From an uncultured Bacteroidota bacterium (GTDB lineage: Bacteria; Bacteroidota; Bacteroidia; Chitinophagales; Chitinophagaceae): 64,000 nt of DNA. The notes beneath the pieces are model-generated. The model searched no databases. It was not told the origin of the DNA and worked only from the letters and a program-made list of their open reading frames with translations. Position 1 is the stretch's first letter. Each line of letters starts with the position of its first letter. Location: contig CAIJXU010000093.1 in the NCBI GenBank assembly GCA_903824725.1, positions 1 to 64,000 of the forward strand, read 5' to 3'. Position numbers and translations under genes: made by a program. Of this stretch, positions 49,507 through 59,358 are shown piece by piece.

Positions 49507-52500
49507 ATGAATCCAATGAAAACAGTTTTATTCGCCTTGATGCTGGCTTTGACAATGCAAGTGAATGCGCAATCCCGCGTATTGGTCTTTTCCAAAACAG
49601 CAGCCTTCCGACACAGCTCTATTGAAGTAGCTAAATTGGCCTTGCTAAAAATAGGATCTGAAAACAATATTAAAGTAGATACGACCGAAAGTACTGCTGA
49701 ATTTACCGAAGAAGGTTTAAAAAAATACAATGCTGTTGTTTTTTTAAGTACGACAGGGGATGTATTAAATAATTATGAACAAGCTGCATTTGAAAGATAC
49801 ATTCAAGCGGGTGGTGGTTATGTTGGAATTCATGCTGCTACCGATTGCGAATATACTTGGCCATGGTATGGAAAATTATCGGGTGCTTATTTTAAAAGTC
49901 ACCCTAGCCAACAAAAAGCAAAATTAATCATCAACGATAATACACATCCTAGCACGGCACATCTTCCAGCCATTTGGGAACGCTTTGATGAATGGTATAA
50001 TTTTAAAACTGCACCAGGTAGTGAAGTTAAAGTGCTTATTAGTATTGATGAAAAATCATATGAGGGTGGTAGCAATGGTATTAGTCATCCAATGGCATGG
50101 TATCATGATTATGACGGCGGTAGGGCTTTTTATACAGAGCTTGGACATACAGACGAGTCCTATAGCGATCCATTGTATTTGAAACATCTTTTAGGAGGAA
50201 TAAAATATGCTATTGGAAATAATGTTAAACTCAATTATTCAAAAGTAAAATCAAATTTAGTTCCTGAAGAAGATCGTTTTACAAAAAATATATTAGCAGG
50301 TGGCATGTTCGATGAGCCTACAGAAATGGCGATACTACCTAATTTAGATATACTAATTGTACAACGCAAAGGAGAAGTGATGTTTTACAATCACATCAAT
50401 AAAAAAGTAACACAAGTAGCAAAGCTGGATGTGTATCATAAATCAAATGCAAAGGGAGTCAATGCAGAGGAAGGATTAATTGGTGTTACTGCCGATCCAA
50501 ATTATTCAAAAAATAATTTTGTTTATTTATTTTATGCAACCAAGGACACCGCAGCCAATAGATTATCTCGTTTTGTATTGAAAAATGGGAAATTTGATAA
50601 GTCCTCAGAAAAAAAGATCATTGATGTAGGCACTACAAGAGATATTTGTTGTCACACAGCAGGTTCTCTTTCATTTGCACCCGATGGAACTTTATTTATT
50701 TCAACAGGTGATAATACTACTCCGTTTGATCAACCTAATTCAAAATATGTGTTGCAAGGATATGGACCTATTGATAATCGTGAAGGATTTGAACAATATG
50801 ATGGCCGTAGAGGATCAAGTAATACCAATGATTTACGCGGAAAAGTTTTAAGGATAAAAGTAAATCCAGACGCCACTTATACCATTCCAGAAGGAAATCT
50901 TTTTAAACCTGGTACTCCTAAAACAAGGCCCGAAATTTATGCAATGGGTACAAGAAATCCTTATCGTATTTCGATAGATAGAAAAAATGGATTTTTATAT
51001 TGGGGCGATGTCGGACCTGATGCTGGCGATGATAAAATGAGTGAGAAAGGTCCACGCGGTTATGATGAATTAAATCAAGCGCGCAAAGCAGGTTATTTTG
51101 GATACCCCTTATTTATAGGAGGCAATTATCCATATCGACAATTTGATTATGCAACAGGTGCGATAGGAGATTTCTTTGATCCTAAAAAACCAATGAACCT
51201 ATCTAAAAATAATACAGGATTAGTTGAGTTACCTCCTGTAAGTCCAGCGTTCATATGGTATCCCTATGCTAATTCTCCAGAATTTCCAGAAGTAGGTTCG
51301 GGAGGAAGAAACGCAATGGCAGGGCCCATCTATTATCCTGAATTTTATCCTAAGGAAACAAGATATCCAGCGTATTTTAATGGAAAATTATTATTTTATG
51401 AATGGATTAGAGGTTGGTTAAAATTGGTTTCAATGGACGAGGCTGGAAATTATCAGCAAATGGAACCTTTTATGCCTAACACTAAATTTAATAGTGAAAT
51501 AGATATTGAAGTAGGTCCTGATGGAAGATATTATGTGCTTGAATATGGATCTGGTTGGTTTTCAAAAAATCCAGATGCTGCACTTTCTCGAATTGATTAT
51601 AATGGTGGTAATAGAGCACCTAAGGCAAGCATTCATGTCAATAAATTAAATGGTTCTATTCCATTTACCATTCAAGCAGATGCAATCGGATCTACTGATG
51701 CGGATGGTGATGCACTTACTTATATTTGGAGTTTTGGTAATCAAATCAAAAAAACAAAAACGAATGCAACTCCATTCACTTTTAATAAAGCAGGTGAATA
51801 TGCAGTGTCTGTTGCTGTCCAAGATGCAAAAGGCGCTATCACGAAAAGTGAGGTCATTAAAATTTATGCAGGTAATGAATCGCCAGCAGTTGAAATAAAA
51901 TTAACTGGGAATGATCATTTTTATTATCCTGGTGCGCCCATTCCATATATGGTAAATATTAAGGACAAGGAAGATGGTTCCACTGAAAAAGGAGGAATTG
52001 ATAATAAATCAATTTATGTAAAAGTAGATTACTTAAGTGGGCCCGATAAAGCACAAGTAGTGGGACACCAAGTGATGACAGCTTTAATGGAAGGCAAAAA
52101 TTTAGTAGCCACTTTAGATTGTAAATCATGTCATAAGGAAGCGGAGAAATCTATTGGACCTTCCTTTGCTATGATTTCTGATAAATATAAGAATGACTTA
52201 AAAAATAAAACATACCTATCTAATAAAATAATAAAAGGCGGTAGTGGTGTTTGGGGCGCAGTTGCGATGGCCGCACACCCTAATCTCAAGCAAGATGAAT
52301 TAGACTTAATTATTGATTGGATTTTAAGTGTCAATAAAAAGAAAGAAGCAAGCTTGCCTTCTAAAGGAAATATTATCGCATCTGCCGAAGATATGGGTCC
52401 AGGAAATTTGATGCAAATTACAGCAAGCTATACCGACAAGGGAGGCATTGGTATTAAACCACTTAGTGCATCTAATAGTATCACATTACGCAGTTCCTTA

Positions 52501-52899
52501 ATAAATATGTCAAGTAACAATAAGGCTACTAAGGTGAATGTAAATAATTGGAAAGAATATCGTGCCGCTTTTTTAAATGGAGAAGAGGGATGGTTAGAAT
52601 TTTCTAATTTCAATTTGGATGATATTAAATCGATTGAATTGTCATATGGTATTCCTGAAACCTTAGACAAAGGATATATCATTACACTTTATCAGGATGA
52701 GCCAAATGAGAATAAGTCTAATAAAATTGCTGAGCTGAAATTAGCTAATGCACAAAGCTCCACATTAAGTAAAGCTGTGTTGAATTTACAAAATGTAAAA
52801 CAAGGGCAGCATAAATTATTTTTGAAAATACAAAGAGTGGATAAATTAGAAAAAAACCGCTTAGCAGTTATTTCAATGAGATTGATTCAAAAAAAATAA
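49507..52899 (+). CDS. Multidomain exported protein: ThuA-like, PQQ-dependent sugar dehydrogenase, PKD, cytochrome c, C-terminal CBM-like domain
   Basis: ThuA (VLVFSKTAAFRHSSIE, GGGYVGIHAATDCEYTWPWYGKLSGAYF), GDH propeller (AILPNLDILIVQRKGEVMFY, GLIGVTADPNYSKNNFVYLFYA), PKD (GSTDADGDALTYIWSFG), CKSCHK haem site. Confidence 0.92.
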   Translation: MNPMKTVLFALMLALTMQVNAQSRVLVFSKTAAFRHSSIEVAKLALLKIGSENNIKVDTTESTAEFTEEGLKKYNAVVFLSTTGDVLNNYEQAAFERYIQAGGGYVGIHAATDCEYTWPWYGKLSGAYFKSHPSQQKAKLIINDNTHPSTAHLPAIWERFDEWYNFKTAPGSEVKVLISIDEKSYEGGSNGISHPMAWYHDYDGGRAFYTELGHTDESYSDPLYLKHLLGGIKYAIGNNVKLNYSKVKSNLVPEEDRFTKNILAGGMFDEPTEMAILPNLDILIVQRKGEVMFYNHINKKVTQVAKLDVYHKSNAKGVNAEEGLIGVTADPNYSKNNFVYLFYATKDTAANRLSRFVLKNGKFDKSSEKKIIDVGTTRDICCHTAGSLSFAPDGTLFISTGDNTTPFDQPNSKYVLQGYGPIDNREGFEQYDGRRGSSNTNDLRGKVLRIKVNPDATYTIPEGNLFKPGTPKTRPEIYAMGTRNPYRISIDRKNGFLYWGDVGPDAGDDKMSEKGPRGYDELNQARKAGYFGYPLFIGGNYPYRQFDYATGAIGDFFDPKKPMNLSKNNTGLVELPPVSPAFIWYPYANSPEFPEVGSGGRNAMAGPIYYPEFYPKETRYPAYFNGKLLFYEWIRGWLKLVSMDEAGNYQQMEPFMPNTKFNSEIDIEVGPDGRYYVLEYGSGWFSKNPDAALSRIDYNGGNRAPKASIHVNKLNGSIPFTIQADAIGSTDADGDALTYIWSFGNQIKKTKTNATPFTFNKAGEYAVSVAVQDAKGAITKSEVIKIYAGNESPAVEIKLTGNDHFYYPGAPIPYMVNIKDKEDGSTEKGGIDNKSIYVKVDYLSGPDKAQVVGHQVMTALMEGKNLVATLDCKSCHKEAEKSIGPSFAMISDKYKNDLKNKTYLSNKIIKGGSGVWGAVAMAAHPNLKQDELDLIIDWILSVNKKKEASLPSKGNIIASAEDMGPGNLMQITASYTDKGGIGIKPLSASNSITLRSSLINMSSNNKATKVNVNNWKEYRAAFLNGEEGWLEFSNFNLDDIKSIELSYGIPETLDKGYIITLYQDEPNENKSNKIAELKLANAQSSTLSKAVLNLQNVKQGQHKLFLKIQRVDKLEKNRLAVISMRLIQKK

Positions 52900-52902
52900 A
52901 TT

Positions 52903-54348
52903 ATGAAAAATATTACGAGTCTATTAATTTTATTATGCATCAGTATTGGGGTTCAATCCCAAAAAAAATCTACCACACCTAATATTATCTTAATCTATAT
53001 GGATGATATGGGCTATGGCGATTTATCCTGTTATGGTGCATTAGATATTAATACACCTAATATTGATCGTTTGGCAAGCGAAGGAATTCGCTTCACTAAT
53101 TTTATGTCAAGTCAAGCCGTATGCAGTGCCTCCAGGGCCTCGATCATGACGGGCTGTTATGCCAACAGGGTTGGAATAAGTGGCGCTTTGTCTCCGGGTA
53201 GTAAGGTAGGATTGGCATCAGACGAAATGACGATTGCTGAATTATTGAAACAAAAAAATTACGCTACCGCCATTTATGGTAAATGGCATTTGGGAGACGC
53301 CAAACAATTTTTACCCCTACAACAAGGTTTTGATGAATACATTGGCATCCCCTATTCCAATGATATGTGGCCAGTAAATTACGATGGCAAGCCAGCAGAT
53401 ACCAGTAGTTATAAATCAAAATGGCCGCCCTTATTTGTAATGAAGAATAATGAAAAGTGGATACCTATTAACACATTGGAGGATCAATCTACTTTAACAG
53501 AACACTACACGATTGCCGCTGAAAGTTTTATTAAAAAAAATAAAAACAAACCTTTCTTCTTATACCTACCTCATTCAATGCCACATGTACCTATTAATGC
53601 ATCTCCTGCTTTTAGAGGTAAAAGTAAGCAAGGTTTATATGGTGATGTAATTCAAGAAATTGATGCATCGGTGGGTCGCATTTTAAAAACTGTAAAGGAA
53701 GCGGGGCTTGAACAAAATACAATTATAATATTTTCAAGCGACAATGGCCCATGGCTAAATTTTGGAAATCATGCAGGTTCCACTGGTGGATTAAGAGAAG
53801 GCAAGGGAACTTCCTTTGAAGGAGGGCAACGCGTTCCTGGCATCATTAGATGGAAGGGAATAATACAGCCCAATGTAATTAGTAATCAATTAGCTTCAAC
53901 TATTGATATTTTACCCACCATTGCGGCGATTACCCATACTGCATTACCCAATAAAAAAATAGATGGGGTAAGTATATTACCCATTTTACAAGGAGATAAA
54001 AATGCAAGCCCTCGAAAAACATTTTTATATTATTATCGTCGTAATTCATTAGAGGCAGTGCGTATTGATAATTGGAAATTGGTATTAGAACATCCATCTC
54101 GATCTTATTTACATCAATTACCAGGTATGAATGGATTACCAGGCCCAACACCCGAAGATGTTCGCATGCCTATGGCATTATATGATTTAAGAAGAGATCC
54201 AGGTGAAAATTATGATGTAAAGGAATTGCATCCGGAAATCATGAAGAAATTACAGGCATTAGCGGAGGAAGCTCGTGCCGATTTAGGAGATGATTTACAA
54301 AAAAGAATAGGAGCGAATAACCGTCCTGTAGGTAAAATAAATCTTTAA
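52903..54348 (+). CDS. Sulfatase (arylsulfatase family), exported
   Basis: NIILIYMDDMGYGDLSCYGA, FGly motif CSASRASIMTG, YGKWHLG, IIFSSDNGPW. Confidence 0.95.
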   Translation: MKNITSLLILLCISIGVQSQKKSTTPNIILIYMDDMGYGDLSCYGALDINTPNIDRLASEGIRFTNFMSSQAVCSASRASIMTGCYANRVGISGALSPGSKVGLASDEMTIAELLKQKNYATAIYGKWHLGDAKQFLPLQQGFDEYIGIPYSNDMWPVNYDGKPADTSSYKSKWPPLFVMKNNEKWIPINTLEDQSTLTEHYTIAAESFIKKNKNKPFFLYLPHSMPHVPINASPAFRGKSKQGLYGDVIQEIDASVGRILKTVKEAGLEQNTIIIFSSDNGPWLNFGNHAGSTGGLREGKGTSFEGGQRVPGIIRWKGIIQPNVISNQLASTIDILPTIAAITHTALPNKKIDGVSILPILQGDKNASPRKTFLYYYRRNSLEAVRIDNWKLVLEHPSRSYLHQLPGMNGLPGPTPEDVRMPMALYDLRRDPGENYDVKELHPEIMKKLQALAEEARADLGDDLQKRIGANNRPVGKINL

Positions 54349-54375
54349 ATAAAACAGCCCTTTGTATTACCTTTG
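54344..54375 (+). promoter_or_regulatory. Candidate Bacteroidota promoter
   Basis: TTTA (54344-54347), 20-nt spacer, TACCTTTG (54368-54375), just before the small ORF at 54394. Confidence 0.5.
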
Positions 54376-54393
54376 CGGTATATAAAAAAAATT

Positions 54394-54627
54394 ATGAGCG
54401 AAAATTTAATTATCAGTATTTGGATACTCTCCGCAATTTATTGTTTGTACAAATTATACCAAAGATCAAAAGCATCTTCATTAGATGGGGTTACAGGATA
54501 CACACCTGGTTTGGAATTGATCATGGTGATTATTCTAGGCCCTTTATTAGCAATCATTGACATGTCACTTACTTGGATTCGTATCTATAAGGAAGCCGAA
54601 GAAGCTCGTAGAAGAAGCAATAAGTAA
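54394..54627 (+). CDS. Small membrane protein of unknown function
   Basis: 77 aa, two hydrophobic segments, own candidate promoter and terminator. Start moved from TTG 54373 to ATG 54394. Confidence 0.7.
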   Translation: MSENLIISIWILSAIYCLYKLYQRSKASSLDGVTGYTPGLELIMVIILGPLLAIIDMSLTWIRIYKEAEEARRRSNK

Positions 54628-54642
54628 TAAATTAGAAATTAT

Positions 54643-54682
54643 AAAAAAGGGGTAAGTCTGATTAAGATTTACCCCTTTTTTT
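54643..54682. terminator. Rho-independent terminator between convergent genes
   Basis: AAAAAAGGGGTAA / TTACCCCTTTTTT hairpin. Confidence 0.88.
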
Positions 54683-54690
54683 AGGTCAAT

Positions 54691-55875
54691 TTATTTAAAT
54701 GATTTTTCCCAATTGACTACAGTGAATACAATTTTAGAATAATTGTCTTTTTCATATAATATACCAATATTGTTTTTTTTCAGTAAAACAATATCTGAAT
54801 ATGCCGAATTATTCGCCATTTCCTTTTCCTCCTTCGATGCATCCACTAAAATATTTTTAGCCCAGGTTTTACCTTCATCAAAACTTATTCGTAGTGTTAA
54901 ATTATTTCTATTTTTAGTATCTGCTGCATTAACGAAAGCAAGTACTTGTTTTTTATCTTTTACTCCAATATTTAAAATGCTTCCTTCACAAACTGGATCT
55001 GGAAGTTGGGTATCAAAATAAGTGGTATCCCAGTTGGCGCCCCCATTATGACTGATGGCAGTCAATCTAGATTTTATTTCACCGTTTTGATTTCTAGCAT
55101 TCATTAGCAATCCATTATTAGAAAGCTCGGCAGCAGTAGATTCATTGCTTCCTGGAATATTCACCGACTCACTTAATTTAAAACTACGACCATGATCATC
55201 GGTATAAAATCCATGTGCAGCATAGTCATTAAAGTGATTTTTGGGTTCGCCCACAGAATGATTGGCCGAAATATAAATTCGTCCTTTATATAATCCCGAA
55301 GTGATTTGTAATGCATGACCAGGTGTGTTTGCATAAGATCTCCAATCTTCATCAAAATGATATAAGGGATTAAATTTAATTTGATTAGGACGATGTGTTT
55401 GGGTCGTAATATTTACTCCTTTACTCCATGTTATTCCATTATCTATAGAAGTTATATACCAAACTTCCCTTACCCCTAATCCTTTTCGAACTTCACTTTC
55501 GAAATTATTACCAGTATTATAAAATAAATATATTTTACCTTTTGGAAATGCAGGATCAGTCAAATCAACCACCGGCGCAGGATTTCCGGCTTGTAGAGAA
55601 TCATAATTCGCCACAATATAAATGGGCGACCATGTATTGCCATTGTCGCTACTTCGTTTCATGACGATATCTATATTTCCAAAATCACTTGATGAATTTA
55701 CGCGGCCTTCACAAAAAGCCAACAAATCATTATTGGGTGCTTTTATGATAGCGGGTATACGATAGCTTTTAAAACCATCGTTTCCAGATACAAAAACGGG
55801 CACTTTTTTATCCTGCCCAAAAAGGAGATTGGATAAAAACAGAAGCGAAATTAGAAGAAGGTTTATTTTTTTCAT
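54691..55875 (-). CDS. Exo-alpha-sialidase / BNR-repeat family protein
   Basis: YRIPAIIKAPNNDLLAFCEGR (FRIP-like) and Asp boxes SSDNGNTWSP, SIDNGITWSK, SHNGGANWDT, SFDEGKTWAK. Confidence 0.9.
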   Translation of the reverse strand: MKKINLLLISLLFLSNLLFGQDKKVPVFVSGNDGFKSYRIPAIIKAPNNDLLAFCEGRVNSSSDFGNIDIVMKRSSDNGNTWSPIYIVANYDSLQAGNPAPVVDLTDPAFPKGKIYLFYNTGNNFESEVRKGLGVREVWYITSIDNGITWSKGVNITTQTHRPNQIKFNPLYHFDEDWRSYANTPGHALQITSGLYKGRIYISANHSVGEPKNHFNDYAAHGFYTDDHGRSFKLSESVNIPGSNESTAAELSNNGLLMNARNQNGEIKSRLTAISHNGGANWDTTYFDTQLPDPVCEGSILNIGVKDKKQVLAFVNAADTKNRNNLTLRISFDEGKTWAKNILVDASKEEKEMANNSAYSDIVLLKKNNIGILYEKDNYSKIVFTVVNWEKSFK

Positions 55876-56211
55876 TTTTGATCTAGTTCAAAATTGGGAA
55901 CTTATTTAACAGTATAAAAAAGCCTATTAGTGTGGGCTATTTAAAATTAAATAAAATTTCATTATGATTGCGCTTTTGAGTGTTCATATTGGAAATGGGC
56001 AAATAACTTATTGAATATCATATTCGATAAAAATTAACTACCCTAATTAGGTGCAAAGAAAGAAATGACATTCATCATGTTTTTTTGTTTCTAGATTAAA
56101 CTCTAATGATTTTTTATTTTGCTTTTAAAATAAAAGAGGAGAACTACAACCATTAGAACTTAATTGTTTAAATTTGCTAGTTGAAAATCAATTTATATAA
56201 ATTAATATTTT

Positions 56212-56664
56212 ATGAGAAAAACTAAATTTAGATCTATATGTGCCATTGCTACGGCAGTTGATATTGTGGGTGATAAATGGTCATTATTAATTATAAGAAA
56301 TATGCTTTTCCATAAAAAACATACTTACGGAGAGTTATTAGATATTCCTGAAAAAATTGCGACTCGCGTATTAGCAGATCGATTAAAATCATTAGCAGCA
56401 GATGGTTTAATAGAAAAACGAAATCACGCAACTAACAAAAAAGTTTTTTTATACACCCTTACTGATAAGGGAATAAGCACTATTAATATCATTGTTGATT
56501 TAATGAAATTTTCAATTGAGTTTTATCCTAAACATATTAAGATACCGAGTTCAGATAAAAATAGAGTCTCCTACCAGTTTTTACATGCCGGCTCCGAAGA
56601 TGAATTTATAAAAAATTCAAAAAAGGAGTACGCTAAATTTAAAAAAGAATTATTAGCAGCTTAA
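56212..56664 (+). CDS. HxlR-family winged-helix transcriptional regulator
   Basis: VDIVGDKWSLLIIRNMLFHKKHTYGELLDIPEKIATRVLADRLKSLAADGLIEKR. Confidence 0.92.
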   Translation: MRKTKFRSICAIATAVDIVGDKWSLLIIRNMLFHKKHTYGELLDIPEKIATRVLADRLKSLAADGLIEKRNHATNKKVFLYTLTDKGISTINIIVDLMKFSIEFYPKHIKIPSSDKNRVSYQFLHAGSEDEFIKNSKKEYAKFKKELLAA

Positions 56665-57791
56665 TGTTTTATAGGTGCTCTTTTTTCTAATGGTAACATC
56701 GGCGGGAATGGGTTATGTGGCTCAGTTTGATACCAATAAGCGACCGATGCAATATCATCATTTAATAAGCGATATTTTCCCTTATCATTCCATCCCAATG
56801 ATTGTATGGTCACTTTTAATTTTGAATTAAAGGTAATAGGATCTTGAATATGCCAACGATATAAGCTCCAGTAGTTAGGAAGGCTATCACTGTCTTTAAA
56901 AGGCAGTGTAGTTCCAGCGTAAGCAGTAGTATAAGACTGCGGAAATCCATAACTTCCTAAAAAATAATCTTCGGTACCAGTCCCGCAAATCGTAGGATAT
57001 TGTGTGTCTTCATCTTTATAAAATTTTACTTCGCCTTCGCCAAACCAACCCCTAGAAGTGAGTTGCGTCCATGCTAAAAAAGTACCCACATAGCGACCCT
57101 TTCCTTTTACATTGTCTAATATAACATAAGGATTTTGAACACTTGAGTTGGCTCTTCTCCATTGTGCATGAAAGTAACTTATATTTTTAGGTAAAGGTTT
57201 TAATGCATATGTAATTTGATACGCAAGCAGATGTAAATCATTTTTACTGTCATTGGTAAAAGTTATTTTAGCATGATGTTTAAAAGGCATTGACCAAAAA
57301 GAATTGAGCGCATTTTCAGGGTTATTAATAATCACCTGCGAATTCACCCTTGCAAATTTTTCATGCCCCACTGCAAAAAAATCGGGTGCAGGTACTTCAA
57401 CCGAAGGTTCTGTTTCATTATCCCAATAGATTCTAATAACATTGGCACGACTTAAGCCTTCGACCATCCAAATATGTTGAATGACGCCCGACCCTTCTAC
57501 ATCCATAAGTGTAACTGTTTCACCAGTATTGACACGTAAAAAAGGTTTCACCTTCCATCCTTGACCCAAACTATCGGCGGCCCTTGCTGAAGCAGCTGGA
57601 AAAGGTTCTAAGGGATCTGGGATTGCCATACCACCTACTCCTCTTTCACCTGTTCTATTTTCTGCCGAGATGGATCTTGTTTCGGATTCATCTAAATAAG
57701 GCAAGCCGGCCACTCCTGTTTGATTAGAGAATTGAAGTTGATTACATCCAATAATAATAAAAACAAGTAAGGTTAATAAAAATGGTTTCAT
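56661..57791 (-). CDS. DUF2961 (GH172-like) lipoprotein
   Basis: Lipobox IIGC; VTLMDVEGSGVIQHIWM, IRIYWDNETEPSVEVPAPDFFAVGH, GTGTEDYFLGSYGFP. Confidence 0.9.
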   Translation of the reverse strand: MKPFLLTLLVFIIIGCNQLQFSNQTGVAGLPYLDESETRSISAENRTGERGVGGMAIPDPLEPFPAASARAADSLGQGWKVKPFLRVNTGETVTLMDVEGSGVIQHIWMVEGLSRANVIRIYWDNETEPSVEVPAPDFFAVGHEKFARVNSQVIINNPENALNSFWSMPFKHHAKITFTNDSKNDLHLLAYQITYALKPLPKNISYFHAQWRRANSSVQNPYVILDNVKGKGRYVGTFLAWTQLTSRGWFGEGEVKFYKDEDTQYPTICGTGTEDYFLGSYGFPQSYTTAYAGTTLPFKDSDSLPNYWSLYRWHIQDPITFNSKLKVTIQSLGWNDKGKYRLLNDDIASVAYWYQTEPHNPFPPMLPLEKRAPIKH

Positions 57792-57954
57792 AGGATCGGT
57801 TTAGGTGTGAATATTGATACTTCAATTTACTAAATAATACTTAAACAACGAAGCGCTATTACTCAAAATGGTTTTGCCTATTAAATTTTGATGCTTTCTA
57901 ATTAATGGTTAATTTGCTGTAAGCTTGTTTGCTATTATTTTGATTCATTTTCAT

Positions 57955-59358
57955 ATGCTTGAATTCATCGGTCACTTACATCCTGTTCTTGTGCATTTGC
58001 CTATTGGTATTTTGTTTATAGGTGTATTCATGATGCTATACGAACATTACAGCGGGACCGATTTAAAGACGCCTATTTCTTTGGCTTTTATATTAGGTAG
58101 CATCGGTGCTGTTGTTGCATGTATTGCAGGATGGTTATTGTCTAATTCCGGGGAATATGATGCCGCGTTAATCCTTAAACACCAATGGACAGGCATCGCA
58201 ACTTCCTTGACTGGAGGGCTTATGTATTTTATTAAGCAAAACAAAAAATTAGGAGCAATTGTACTTGTCATTTTATTAATACTTACAGGACATTTTGGCG
58301 CCACCCTCACACACGGTGAAAATTATTTGTGGGGATCTGATAAAAAAGAGACATTGATTGAACAAGACAGTTTAAATAAAGAAACAAAAAAAATAACCCA
58401 AATTATTACCAATGGGAAAGACTCGATTAAAATAGTAAAGCATAATAAATACCAAGATGACATTATGCCCATCTTGAAATTGAGATGTTATAATTGTCAC
58501 TCTGCATTAAAACAAAAAAACTTATTGCGATTAGATAGTGAAGCTTTTATAAAAAAAGGTGGGAAAACAGGAATGATATTAATGGCGGGGAATATTTTAA
58601 AAAGTCCACTTTATGCTCATTTGATATTACCGTTGGAAGATGAAAAACATATGCCGCCAAAAGGGAAACATCAATTAAGTGAAAATGAAATAGCCATCAT
58701 ACAAGAATGGATAAAAACAGGAGCGTCTTTTGAGGATCAAATAGATACGCTATCTATAAAAGAGACCCCCATTAAACTAGCGCCTACTAAAATAATTGTA
58801 ATCAAAAAAGTGGATACTATTGTTCCTGTTATTACAAATAAGATATCGGACCCGCAGCCGGACAATACAGCAGCCATAAGTGTTGCAACGATTGCATCTT
58901 TTAAACAACAAAATATTATTTTATCAAATTTATCGGAAACGGCACCCTTTGTAATGGCCAATTTTGTCAATGTAGTTCCATTTGATAATGCAGCTTTATT
59001 GGAATTGCAAAAAATAGAAAAGCAACTCGTCATATTAAAATTAACCAACCTGCCCATTAAAGATAATGATGTTAAAATGTTGGTGAATTTGAAAAAAATG
59101 AGAAGATTGAATTTAGAAAACACTGCGATTACAAATGAATGCATTGTGTATTTAAAGCAATTACCTGAATTAGAACAACTTAACTTGTATGGAACTAATA
59201 TTTCGGATGAGGGATTAAAACAATTGGCTTCTTTTAAAAAATTATCGGTACTTTATTTATGGAAAACAAAGGTAACGGCGACTGGAGTTGAGCAATTTAA
59301 AAAAGAAAGGCCCGATGTTAAAGTTGAAATAGGAAATTTTAAATTTCAAAAAAAATGA
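57955..59358 (+). CDS. DUF2231 membrane / c-type cytochrome / LRR-like protein (cassette C)
   Basis: FIGHLHPVLVHLPIGILF, CYNCHSALKQKNLLRLDSE, HMPPKGKHQLSENEIAIIQEWI, LRRs (LRRLNLENTAIT-like, LEQLNLYGTNISDEGLKQL). ATG 57955 preferred over TTG 57925. Confidence 0.88.
   Translation: MLEFIGHLHPVLVHLPIGILFIGVFMMLYEHYSGTDLKTPISLAFILGSIGAVVACIAGWLLSNSGEYDAALILKHQWTGIATSLTGGLMYFIKQNKKLGAIVLVILLILTGHFGATLTHGENYLWGSDKKETLIEQDSLNKETKKITQIITNGKDSIKIVKHNKYQDDIMPILKLRCYNCHSALKQKNLLRLDSEAFIKKGGKTGMILMAGNILKSPLYAHLILPLEDEKHMPPKGKHQLSENEIAIIQEWIKTGASFEDQIDTLSIKETPIKLAPTKIIVIKKVDTIVPVITNKISDPQPDNTAAISVATIASFKQQNIILSNLSETAPFVMANFVNVVPFDNAALLELQKIEKQLVILKLTNLPIKDNDVKMLVNLKKMRRLNLENTAITNECIVYLKQLPELEQLNLYGTNISDEGLKQLASFKKLSVLYLWKTKVTATGVEQFKKERPDVKVEIGNFKFQKK

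Noticed and set aside
58737-59144. 135-aa minus-strand ORF
   Set aside because: Antisense to the well-supported DUF2231/LRR gene; composition consistent with a shadow ORF.
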